From an uncultured Bacteroidota bacterium (GTDB lineage Bacteria; Bacteroidota; Bacteroidia; Chitinophagales; Chitinophagaceae): a stretch of 10,240 bases of DNA. The notes beneath the pieces are model-generated. The model saw only the letters and a program-made list of their open reading frames with translations. It was not told the origin of the DNA and did no database searches. The stretch spans positions 1 to 10,240 of the forward strand of contig CAINOM010000661.1 in NCBI GenBank assembly GCA_903851455.1, written 5' to 3'. Positions 1-6,510 of the stretch are shown here, piece after piece. How positions within the stretch are numbered: position 1 is the stretch's first letter; each line of letters starts with the position of its first letter. Position numbers and translations under genes: made by a program.

Positions 1-317
1 GATTTTTGATGGGGCATGCTTCGGTGGTTTGTATACCTACAGATTTTCCGCTGATCAAATACATTGAGCATTTGTTCCAGTTTACTGCACATGAAAGCTG
101 CGGCAAATGTTTCCCGTGCAGACTAGGTTCTACAAGGGGATACGAAATGGTAGGCAAGGCATTGACCTCCGACTATAAAATGGACCGTGAATTATTCACA
201 GATCTCATTACCACAATGGAGATAGGATCTTTGTGCGCACTGGGTGGCGGCTTACCGCTGCCTATCCGGAATGCATTGCAATATTTTGATAACGAATTAG
301 GACAGTATTTCTCATAA
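1..317 (+). CDS. NuoF-like NADH-binding subunit of formate dehydrogenase (C-terminal fragment)
   Basis: This is the 3' end of a gene whose beginning lies before the window; the reading frame is open to the left edge and stops with TAA at 315-317. The visible ~104 residues are the C-terminal Fe-S domain of the NuoF/HoxF/FdsB family. ESCGKCFPCR gives three cysteines (codons at 99, 108 and 117), and a fourth lies in SLCALG (codon at 234). Together they form the usual ligand set for the [4Fe-4S] cluster that takes electrons to or from FMN. Family knowledge says such subunits bind FMN and NAD(H); those domains lie upstream and cannot be checked here. Only 10 bases separate it from the molybdenum subunit gene, so the two are very probably one operon and one complex. 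From sequence alone it could be a NuoF of respiratory complex I, but the formate dehydrogenase alpha subunit next to it argues for the FdsB/FdhB role. Confidence 0.88.
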   Translation, partial: FLMGHASVVCIPTDFPLIKYIEHLFQFTAHESCGKCFPCRLGSTRGYEMVGKALTSDYKMDRELFTDLITTMEIGSLCALGGGLPLPIRNALQYFDNELGQYFS

Positions 318-327
318 AAGAAGCAGC

Positions 328-3132
328 ATGAGCAAGCAATATTATGTAGAAAGTAAGCCCGGTGGCGGGCAGGGTGGCAAAGAGCCGGTGCAGACTACAG
401 GTAAGGTAGCCTATATAGACGACCAGCCTTATGAGATCAAGGAAGGAGATACCATTCTCGCATTGATGCGCAGGCATTTCGGGCAGAAGTCTGTGCCCAC
501 GCTTTGCGATGCGCCCAATCTCGATCCGTTCGGATCATGCCGTGTGTGCAGTGTGGATGTAGCGTTAACGAAGGGCGGCCCGGTGAAGACGATGGCTTCC
601 TGCCACACTCCTGTTACAGCAGGTACCTATATCTATCCGGAATCAGATAGAGTACAGAAGCTGAGAAAGAATATTGTGGAGCTGGTGCTTACTGATCATC
701 CATTGGATTGCCTTACCTGCGAGGTTAACAATAATTGTGAACTTCAGGAAGTTGCAGCAAGAGTGGGTATACGCGATGTGCGCTATCCCGAAGGAAAGAA
801 CCATCTGGACCGCAAGAAAGACCACAGTCATGCCTATATGACCTCTGATTTTTCGAAGTGCATCAATTGTTTCCGTTGCGTGCGCGCATGCGATGAGGTG
901 CAGGGCCAATTCGTGCTGAGCATGGGTGGAAGGGGCTTCGACAGCCATATCATCAAGAGCATGGAGGTGAATTTTGAACAGTCGGATTGTGTGAGCTGCG
1001 GCGCATGTGCGCAGGCTTGCCCTACATCGGCCATCTCCGATATTTTTGAATCAAAATCGATACAGGTAGATGAAAAGGTGCGCACGGTTTGTACTTACTG
1101 TGGTGTGGGCTGTAATCTGGAAGTGGCTGTGAAAGGCGGTAAGATAAAATCAATACAGGCTCCCTATACTGCAGATACTAACCAGGGCCATACCTGCCTG
1201 AAGGGACGCTATGCATTTGCATTCTATAATCACAAAGACAGGTTACGTACTCCCCTTATCAAGAAAAACGGTGAATTTGTAGAAGCTACATGGGATGAGG
1301 CCTATGACCACATCGCCAGTAAGCTCACAGAGATAAAAAATAAGTACGGAGGCGATGCAATAGCAGGTATCTCTTCGTCGCGTGGTACCAATGAGGAGAA
1401 CTACCTCATGCAGAAATTCATTCGTGCCGTAATGGGGACTAACAATATCGATTGTTGTGCGCGTGTGTGCCATTCGCCTACCGCTATAGGCATGCAGCGT
1501 ACATTTGGTACCGGTGCAGCAACTAATTCTATAAGAGACCTGAAGCTTACGGATTGTATTCTTGTAATTGGCGCTAATCCAACAGATGGTCACCCGGTAA
1601 CAGGAGCCAAACTGAAGCAGGTGGCGCTGAGCGGCAGAACGAGCATCGTTATCGACCCACGCCGCACAGAGCTGGCCAGGTACGCTACCTACCATCTGCA
1701 GCTACGCCCCGGCACTAACATGGCGCTGCTGAACATGATGTTGTACTACATCATTTCGGAAGGCATGGAGGATAAGGATTTCATTGCACAGCGCACCGAA
1801 GGGTACGAAGAATTTAAGAAAGAAGTACTTGCCAATAACGTAGACGAACTGGAAGCCATCTGTGGTGTGGATAAGAAGCTGGTGCGCGATGCAGCAATTG
1901 CTTATGCAAGCGCTCCTAATGCTATGGAGTTTCATGGATTGGGTGTGACCGAGCATTCACAGGGTACGTTTACCATCATGCTGATCTCGAGTCTCGCTAT
2001 GATCACCGGCAACATAGGCAGGCCTGGTGTAGGTGTGAACCCGCTGCGCGGCCAGAACAATGTACAAGGCTCAGCCGATATGGGCTGCCAGCCATACCAG
2101 GGTGCCGGATACTTCGATGTATCAGACCCTGTTTACCACAAGAAATACGAGGACTTCTACAATGCCAAGCTGCCCAACTATGCCGGCCTCAAAATACCAC
2201 AGATGTATGATGCCATGCTGAGTGGCAAGATGAAAGCGATGTGGGTAATAGGTGAAGATATGGCCCAGACAGATCCTAACACGCACCATGTTGTAAATGC
2301 ATTAAGCCAACTGGAACTGTTCGTTGTTCAGGAGCTGTTCATGACAGAGACGGCGAAACTCGCTACGGTGATACTTCCTGCTTCGTCATTCCTCGAAAAG
2401 AGCGGGACTTTCACCAATGGTGAAAGAAGGATACAAAGAGTAAATGCAGTGGTTGCGCCAATAGCTGGAACAAAATCAGATGGCCAGATAATGGTTGATA
2501 TTATGAACCGTATGGGCTACCCGCAACCGGACTACAACCCTGATTGGGTGCTCGAAGAAATATCGAGGATCGTGCCATTCTTTGAAGGTGTGAAGTGGGA
2601 CGAACTGGGCAGTGATGGCAAGCAGTGGCCCGTGGCAAAGGATGGTAAGGATACGCAGATACTGCATACCGAGACGTTCAAGAGAGGTAAGGGTAAGTTC
2701 GTGCACAATAATTATAAGAAATCAGAAGAGTTGGTCAGGAATGAAAAGGAGTATCCTTACATCATTACTACCAACAGGGAACTGGAGCACTATAACTGCG
2801 GCGCCATGACAAGGCGAACGAATAATGCGCTCATCGTAACGGATGACGTACTGATGATCAATCCAGTGGATGCAGCAAAGCACCTGATCAATGAAGGGGA
2901 TATGGTGTGTGTGGAATCTCCGCGCGGCAAGGTTGATGTAAAAGCAAGGATAACAGATGAAGTTAAACCCGGCATACTGAGCAGTACCTTCCACTTCCCG
3001 GATGTAATGATGAACAATATTACTTCCAGTGTTTCCGACTCTGAGGCGATGTGCCCCGAATTCAAAGTCGTGGCCTGCAATATCAGGAAGAGCAAGGGTG
3101 AGTATAAGAAGAAAGCAATGACCAGGGGCTGA
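328..3132 (+). CDS. fdhF: NAD-linked formate dehydrogenase, molybdenum catalytic (alpha) subunit
   Basis: This complete 934-residue cytoplasmic subunit oxidises formate to CO2 at a bis-MGD molybdenum (or tungsten) centre and passes electrons to the NuoF-like partner and NAD+. Cluster ligands read in order: [2Fe-2S] Cys60, 71, 74, 92; His-Cys3 [4Fe-4S] His124, Cys128, 131, 137; two ferredoxin-type clusters Cys178/181/184/188 and Cys221/224/227/231; and the Mo-proximal cluster Cys255, 258, 262, 290. The active site is ARVCHSPT with Cys381-His382, so this is the cysteine rather than the selenocysteine form. The molybdopterin-binding body follows (GNIGRPGVGVNPLRGQNNVQG), then a C-terminal dinucleotide-binding domain from about residue 825. 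No signal peptide is visible. Length and domain order match FdsA/FdhA-type soluble enzymes. The symbol follows one common usage (fdhA and fdsA are also used). The start is the ATG after a weak purine run (316-323). Residues 8-25 are a Gly/Pro/Gln-rich leader of no assigned role. No fdhD or cofactor genes are in view. Confidence 0.95.
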   Translation: MSKQYYVESKPGGGQGGKEPVQTTGKVAYIDDQPYEIKEGDTILALMRRHFGQKSVPTLCDAPNLDPFGSCRVCSVDVALTKGGPVKTMASCHTPVTAGTYIYPESDRVQKLRKNIVELVLTDHPLDCLTCEVNNNCELQEVAARVGIRDVRYPEGKNHLDRKKDHSHAYMTSDFSKCINCFRCVRACDEVQGQFVLSMGGRGFDSHIIKSMEVNFEQSDCVSCGACAQACPTSAISDIFESKSIQVDEKVRTVCTYCGVGCNLEVAVKGGKIKSIQAPYTADTNQGHTCLKGRYAFAFYNHKDRLRTPLIKKNGEFVEATWDEAYDHIASKLTEIKNKYGGDAIAGISSSRGTNEENYLMQKFIRAVMGTNNIDCCARVCHSPTAIGMQRTFGTGAATNSIRDLKLTDCILVIGANPTDGHPVTGAKLKQVALSGRTSIVIDPRRTELARYATYHLQLRPGTNMALLNMMLYYIISEGMEDKDFIAQRTEGYEEFKKEVLANNVDELEAICGVDKKLVRDAAIAYASAPNAMEFHGLGVTEHSQGTFTIMLISSLAMITGNIGRPGVGVNPLRGQNNVQGSADMGCQPYQGAGYFDVSDPVYHKKYEDFYNAKLPNYAGLKIPQMYDAMLSGKMKAMWVIGEDMAQTDPNTHHVVNALSQLELFVVQELFMTETAKLATVILPASSFLEKSGTFTNGERRIQRVNAVVAPIAGTKSDGQIMVDIMNRMGYPQPDYNPDWVLEEISRIVPFFEGVKWDELGSDGKQWPVAKDGKDTQILHTETFKRGKGKFVHNNYKKSEELVRNEKEYPYIITTNRELEHYNCGAMTRRTNNALIVTDDVLMINPVDAAKHLINEGDMVCVESPRGKVDVKARITDEVKPGILSSTFHFPDVMMNNITSSVSDSEAMCPEFKVVACNIRKSKGEYKKKAMTRG

Positions 3133-3170
3133 TATCCTTAGGGTTAATTAAAGTTAAACCTCACACAAAG

Positions 3171-3197
3171 AGCCGCGCAAGCGGCTACTTTTGTTTT
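3171..3197 (+). terminator. Intrinsic terminator after the formate dehydrogenase operon
   Basis: A perfect 6-bp GC-rich stem, AGCCGC (3171-3176) with GCGGCT (3181-3186), closes a GCAA tetraloop of the stable GNRA type. A T-rich run, acttttgtttt (3187-3197), follows. An A-rich stretch, caaag, precedes the stem and can extend pairing past one bulged base. It lies 38 bases after the stop of the alpha subunit, where an operon terminator is expected. Its T-run also contains the promoter box of the next gene. Confidence 0.8.
3186..3193 (+). promoter_or_regulatory. Bacteroidota -7 promoter box for the TonB-dependent receptor gene
   Basis: TACTTTTG is an exact match to the TAnnTTTG -7 element used by the Bacteroidota primary sigma factor. 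No TTG or TTTG is seen 17-23 bases upstream, so the -33 half is weak or absent. Only six bases separate the box from the ATG at 3200, so the transcript would start at or next to the start codon. The box overlaps the U-tract of the preceding terminator, so a chance match from the T-rich run is possible. Confidence 0.5.
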
Positions 3198-3199
3198 AG

Positions 3200-5629
3200 A
3201 TGCTAATCTCAATCAAGACTTACACCTTTCGTGCGCCGCTTGTGCTGGCTATTTTTCTTTTCTCTTTTTTGCGTGGCTCGGCCCAACAAGCTGTTACCGG
3301 TACAGTGAAAGACGCCACAGGAAATGTAGCCGGCGCTACGGTATCATTACTGAACGCCCGCGACTCATCGTGGATAAGATCTGTTCCTGCGGATGGCAAT
3401 GGCATGTTTACAATACCCGCTACAGTTGCGGGAGACTATATCGTCAGCGTTACTGCGATAGGATATAAGTCGACAATGCAGACTTTTAGCGTCAAAGAGA
3501 GTAGTAATCACACGCTAACATTTGTACTCGAAAAAGAGGAAACGGGCATGAAAGAAGTAACGGTTACCGGCAGGAGGCCATTTATAGAAATGAGCACTGG
3601 CAAAGTGACGGTAAACGTAGACGGATCTCCAAGCGCTACCGGTATGAATGCGCTGGACCTGATGCGCAGGATGCCCGGACTTACCGTAGATCAGAACGGC
3701 AATATATCTATGCAAGGTAAACAAGGTGTGCTTGTATTGATCGACGACAAGCCGACCTATCTATCGCCCGAGCAACTGGCGGACTACCTGAAGACCATAC
3801 CTGCAGATGAAGTGATGCAGGTGGAACTGATGACCCAACCACCAGCAAAATATGACGCTGCTGGAAATGCAGGTATAGTGAATATAAAAAGAAAACGGAT
3901 CAGGAAAAGCGGCTGGACCGGTATTGCAACGCTAACTGCAGGCGAAGGCGTTTATCCATATGGACTAGGCACAGCGCTCATCAATTTTAAAAGAAACAAG
4001 CTAAACCTCTCTCTGAGCGCAGATGAGCATAGAGCCACCGGCTTCGCAGACTGGAAGGAAGATCAGCGAATGACCGACCCCCAAACGGGAGCGTTAATGA
4101 GCCTGGCAAACATGCATTCTTCATCGTTAGAGCATTTCAGCATAGCCAGTGCGCGGCTCACGGCCGACTATGACATTAATGATAAGGCCAGCATAGGCGC
4201 CAGTCTGAAGGGAGGGTATCACACAAACTCTTTTGCAGATAATGTGTACGCAAGTACATTGAACGTCCCGGCAAATACCACGACCTACAATACTATTTAC
4301 AGCCCCGAAGGGTTTATCAGGAAAGACCTTTATGCGAATGCTTACTATTCTTACAAGATCAACAAAGCACGGAGCATAAACTTTAATGCAGACTACATAT
4401 CGTATCTCAACAGCCCATACCAGCAGATAAACAGTGTAAATTATGATGCACAAATGTACCAGCTTGCAAACCCGTTATTGCTGCATAGCCATCAGCCAAC
4501 GCTCATAAATGTGTACAGCCTTAAAGGCGACTATACAGATACGCTGGGAGACGGAACAAAGCTGGAAGCTGGCTTTAAAAGCAGTATTGTGAACACGGAC
4601 AACAATGCGCAATTCAGTATTTATCAGAACAACGCCTGGATAACAGATACAACGCGGACCAACCGGTTTGCCTACAAAGAGAACATTAATGCACTATACA
4701 TAGACGCAGATAAAACGATAAATGATAAGTGGGAAGTGAAACTTGGCCTGCGCGCGGAAAACACCAATGCGCAGGGCAAACAGCAGGTGCACGATCAGCT
4801 GTTCACAAAAGGATACGTTTCCCTGTTTCCGACAGCATACATTTCTTACAAAGCAGACAGCAACAACCAGTTTGAGCTTAACTACGGGAGGCGTATAGAC
4901 AGGCCGAATTATCAATCGCTCAACCCTTTTATTTTTTATTCGTTCCAGTACAATTATTCGGTAGGCAATCCTTACCTCCAGCCACAATTTACGAACAGCA
5001 TAGAACTGAAGCACAGCTATAAGAATATGATCATCACTACGCTGGCCGTTTCAAACACCACAGGTGAGATCACCGATGTGCTGGTAGCGGATAATACTGC
5101 CGGCGTAGTGCACACAACGCAGGACAATACGGGGATCAACAAAACAGTTAGCCTCTCTGTCCTTTTCAACAAAGACCTGTATAAGTGGTGGTCAATGAAT
5201 GCAGCGGGGTCGGTATTCTATATGAATTACAGTGGCGTATTGAACACGTCCAATATCACTAACGAAGGGGCCGGATACGTGGTCAGCCTCACTAACCAGT
5301 TTAATTTTCAAAAAGACTGGAAAGCAGAGCTCGTAGGATATTATGTAGGAAGGTATGTGCAGTCTGTTATTGCAACCGTATTGCCCACCGCATTTATCAG
5401 CCTTGGTGTAAGTAAGAAGATATCAAAAGCATCAGCTATAAAAATGTCGGTTGAAGACCCATTCTATTTTTCATGGGCGCGGCAGCAAAATGCGCTACCG
5501 GGGCTGTATACAAGCACCACCTTCCGTTACAGTACACGGTCGGTATCACTGGCATATACCTATAATTTTGGCAGTGGGGCGAGAGGCAGGGACGTCAGCA
5601 GGCCCGATGAGGCGGGTCGTATAAAGTAG
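3200..5629 (+). CDS. TonB-dependent receptor, outer membrane beta-barrel family 3 type
   Basis: An outer-membrane protein of 809 residues, probably a TonB-driven importer; the substrate cannot be told from sequence. Residues 1-29 form a signal peptide (hydrophobic LVLAIFLFSFL, likely cleavage near GSA-QQ). Residues ~31-112 are a CarboxypepD_reg-like Ig-type domain (VTGTVKDATGNVAGATVSLL). The plug spans about 118-230, with EVTVTGRRP, LMRRMPGLTVD, VLVLIDDKPTYLS and the family signature PPAKYDAAGNAGIVNIK at 214-230. The remainder is alternating aromatic/polar beta-strands ending in YTYNFGSG, followed by a charged tail of about 16 residues, a layout common in this family. It differs from SusC-type receptors and no SusD partner is present. 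The ATG at 3200 is preferred because the next in-frame start (GTG, 3242) would remove the basic n-region of the signal peptide. A terminator separates it from the operon before it. A short plug-like gene follows after 73 bases. Confidence 0.9.
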   Translation: MLISIKTYTFRAPLVLAIFLFSFLRGSAQQAVTGTVKDATGNVAGATVSLLNARDSSWIRSVPADGNGMFTIPATVAGDYIVSVTAIGYKSTMQTFSVKESSNHTLTFVLEKEETGMKEVTVTGRRPFIEMSTGKVTVNVDGSPSATGMNALDLMRRMPGLTVDQNGNISMQGKQGVLVLIDDKPTYLSPEQLADYLKTIPADEVMQVELMTQPPAKYDAAGNAGIVNIKRKRIRKSGWTGIATLTAGEGVYPYGLGTALINFKRNKLNLSLSADEHRATGFADWKEDQRMTDPQTGALMSLANMHSSSLEHFSIASARLTADYDINDKASIGASLKGGYHTNSFADNVYASTLNVPANTTTYNTIYSPEGFIRKDLYANAYYSYKINKARSINFNADYISYLNSPYQQINSVNYDAQMYQLANPLLLHSHQPTLINVYSLKGDYTDTLGDGTKLEAGFKSSIVNTDNNAQFSIYQNNAWITDTTRTNRFAYKENINALYIDADKTINDKWEVKLGLRAENTNAQGKQQVHDQLFTKGYVSLFPTAYISYKADSNNQFELNYGRRIDRPNYQSLNPFIFYSFQYNYSVGNPYLQPQFTNSIELKHSYKNMIITTLAVSNTTGEITDVLVADNTAGVVHTTQDNTGINKTVSLSVLFNKDLYKWWSMNAAGSVFYMNYSGVLNTSNITNEGAGYVVSLTNQFNFQKDWKAELVGYYVGRYVQSVIATVLPTAFISLGVSKKISKASAIKMSVEDPFYFSWARQQNALPGLYTSTTFRYSTRSVSLAYTYNFGSGARGRDVSRPDEAGRIK

Positions 5630-5679
5630 GCAAGGGGATATTATTTTCCATTGCACCAAAGATTCGAACTCGGTAATAC

Positions 5680-5696
5680 GTCTTTATTATAAAGAC
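5680..5696. repeat. Perfect 7-bp inverted repeat just upstream of the double-plug gene
   Basis: GTCTTTA (5680-5686), TTA spacer, TAAAGAC (5690-5696): a perfect inverted repeat ending six bases before the ATG at 5703. It could be a regulator site, an RNA hairpin at the ribosome entry site, or a weak AT-rich terminator of the receptor gene (followed by atcttt). No TAnnTTTG box is present in this 73-base spacer, so co-transcription with the receptor gene is plausible. Confidence 0.5.
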
Positions 5697-5702
5697 ATCT
5701 TT

Positions 5703-6455
5703 ATGAAGGCGATCATTACGTTGTTATTTATTGCGCTTACCGCGCATTGTGCTGCCCAGGGGATTTCAGGACGGATATTTGATGAGAAAAAGGAACCTCT
5801 TGTTAACGCAATAGTCCAGGTATATTCGTCAGGAGGATTGCTGAGGGGTGTGAATGCAACTGATTATGATGGCTACTACCTGGTGAAGCCGTTGGAGCGG
5901 GGCTATTATAAAGTTGTAGTGATATTGAATGGCTATGACACAAGTATGATGACTGGCATTATTGTACAGAACAGCCAAATGACAATTCAAAAATTTGATC
6001 TGAAAAAAAGCCAGGGCAAGGCAAAAAGGAGCACGAATGTGTATAGAAAGCCATTGGTAAAGCAGGATGACAGTATAGCTTTCGGCACCTCAGAAGTTCC
6101 TGAACTGATTGCGCCAAATCCCGGGGTTTATCAATCGCAAAGGGGACGTTATGTTAACATCGCCTGTTGCAGATGCTCCGGTATCGTGTATGTCATTGAC
6201 GGTGTGCAAATTCAGCCGGTGGATTTGAGATCGACAAATCTTAAAAATAGTATGGAGTGGAATGAGCGCCTCGAACGCGCATCAACCGGCTATACATTCA
6301 CGCGGGACCAGCTGGCCGTGATGCCCCTGGACGATGTACGTGATGTAGTAAGCCTCCTACCGGGTATATACCAGGCAAGAAGAGGGGCCGGCCTGAGTAT
6401 TTTTGGTGCGAGGTACGGAGGTACTCAGTATGTTGTAGATGGCATACGTCAATAG
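5703..6455 (+). CDS. Exported CarboxypepD_reg-like protein with two plug-like repeats and no barrel
   Basis: A 250-residue protein of unassigned function. Residues 1-19 look like a signal peptide (MKAIITLLFIALTAHCAA, cut before QG). Residues ~20-100 are a CarboxypepD_reg-like domain (ISGRIFDEKKEPLVNAIVQV, later DYDGYYLVKPLERGYYKV). After a basic linker (101-120) come two stretches resembling the end of a TonB-receptor plug. Repeat A (about 127-171) contains PGVYQSQRGRY and YVIDGVQI; repeat B (about 203-250) contains PGIYQARRGAG and YVVDGIRQ. The protein ends right after the second VDG motif, where a receptor would begin its barrel, and the frame beyond the stop does not encode one. Repeat A carries a Cys155-Cys156-x-Cys158 cluster absent from repeat B. 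It may be a receptor accessory, a periplasmic or surface protein, or a receptor remnant; an intact start, signal peptide and clean end favour a real gene. Neighbouring envelope genes suggest an envelope role, which is inference. Confidence 0.75.
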   Translation: MKAIITLLFIALTAHCAAQGISGRIFDEKKEPLVNAIVQVYSSGGLLRGVNATDYDGYYLVKPLERGYYKVVVILNGYDTSMMTGIIVQNSQMTIQKFDLKKSQGKAKRSTNVYRKPLVKQDDSIAFGTSEVPELIAPNPGVYQSQRGRYVNIACCRCSGIVYVIDGVQIQPVDLRSTNLKNSMEWNERLERASTGYTFTRDQLAVMPLDDVRDVVSLLPGIYQARRGAGLSIFGARYGGTQYVVDGIRQ

Positions 6456-6461
6456 GCAAAA

Positions 6462-6471
6462 CGCATATGCG
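6462..6471. repeat. 10-bp perfect palindrome in the intergenic gap
   Basis: CGCATATGCG is a perfect palindrome seven bases after the stop of the double-plug gene and 14 bases before the -7 box of the next gene. Its position between -14 and -23 relative to that box would suit an operator, but its length also allows chance occurrence. Confidence 0.3.
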
Positions 6472-6484
6472 GCGCAATAATCCG

Positions 6485-6492
6485 TAATTTTG
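6485..6492 (+). promoter_or_regulatory. Bacteroidota -7 promoter box for the type B sorting-domain gene
   Basis: TAATTTTG matches TAnnTTTG exactly and lies 18 bases before the ATG at 6511, the same box and spacing as upstream of the gene at 8505. No TTG is found at the expected -33 distance. The predicted 5' leader is only about a dozen bases and has no clear Shine-Dalgarno sequence. Confidence 0.6.
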
Positions 6493-6510
6493 TGCGTTAT
6501 ATATGGCCCG

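Noticed and set aside
1455..1470. Selenocysteine at the formate dehydrogenase active site
   Set aside because: The codon at 1468-1470 is TGC (Cys), so there is no in-frame TGA to recode.
5661..5676. tRNA T-arm-like string gattcgaactcgg
   Set aside because: No acceptor, anticodon or D arm can be paired around it; chance resemblance to TTCGAA.
5703..5760. Lipoprotein signal in the double-plug protein (Cys15)
   Set aside because: The residues before Cys15 (LTAH) do not fit a lipobox, and an ordinary signal peptidase site at CAA-QG fits better.
6490..6510. Upstream TTG start adding seven residues to the sorting-domain protein
   Set aside because: It overlaps the TAATTTTG box and would put MCVIYGP before a well-formed signal peptide that begins at the ATG at 6511.
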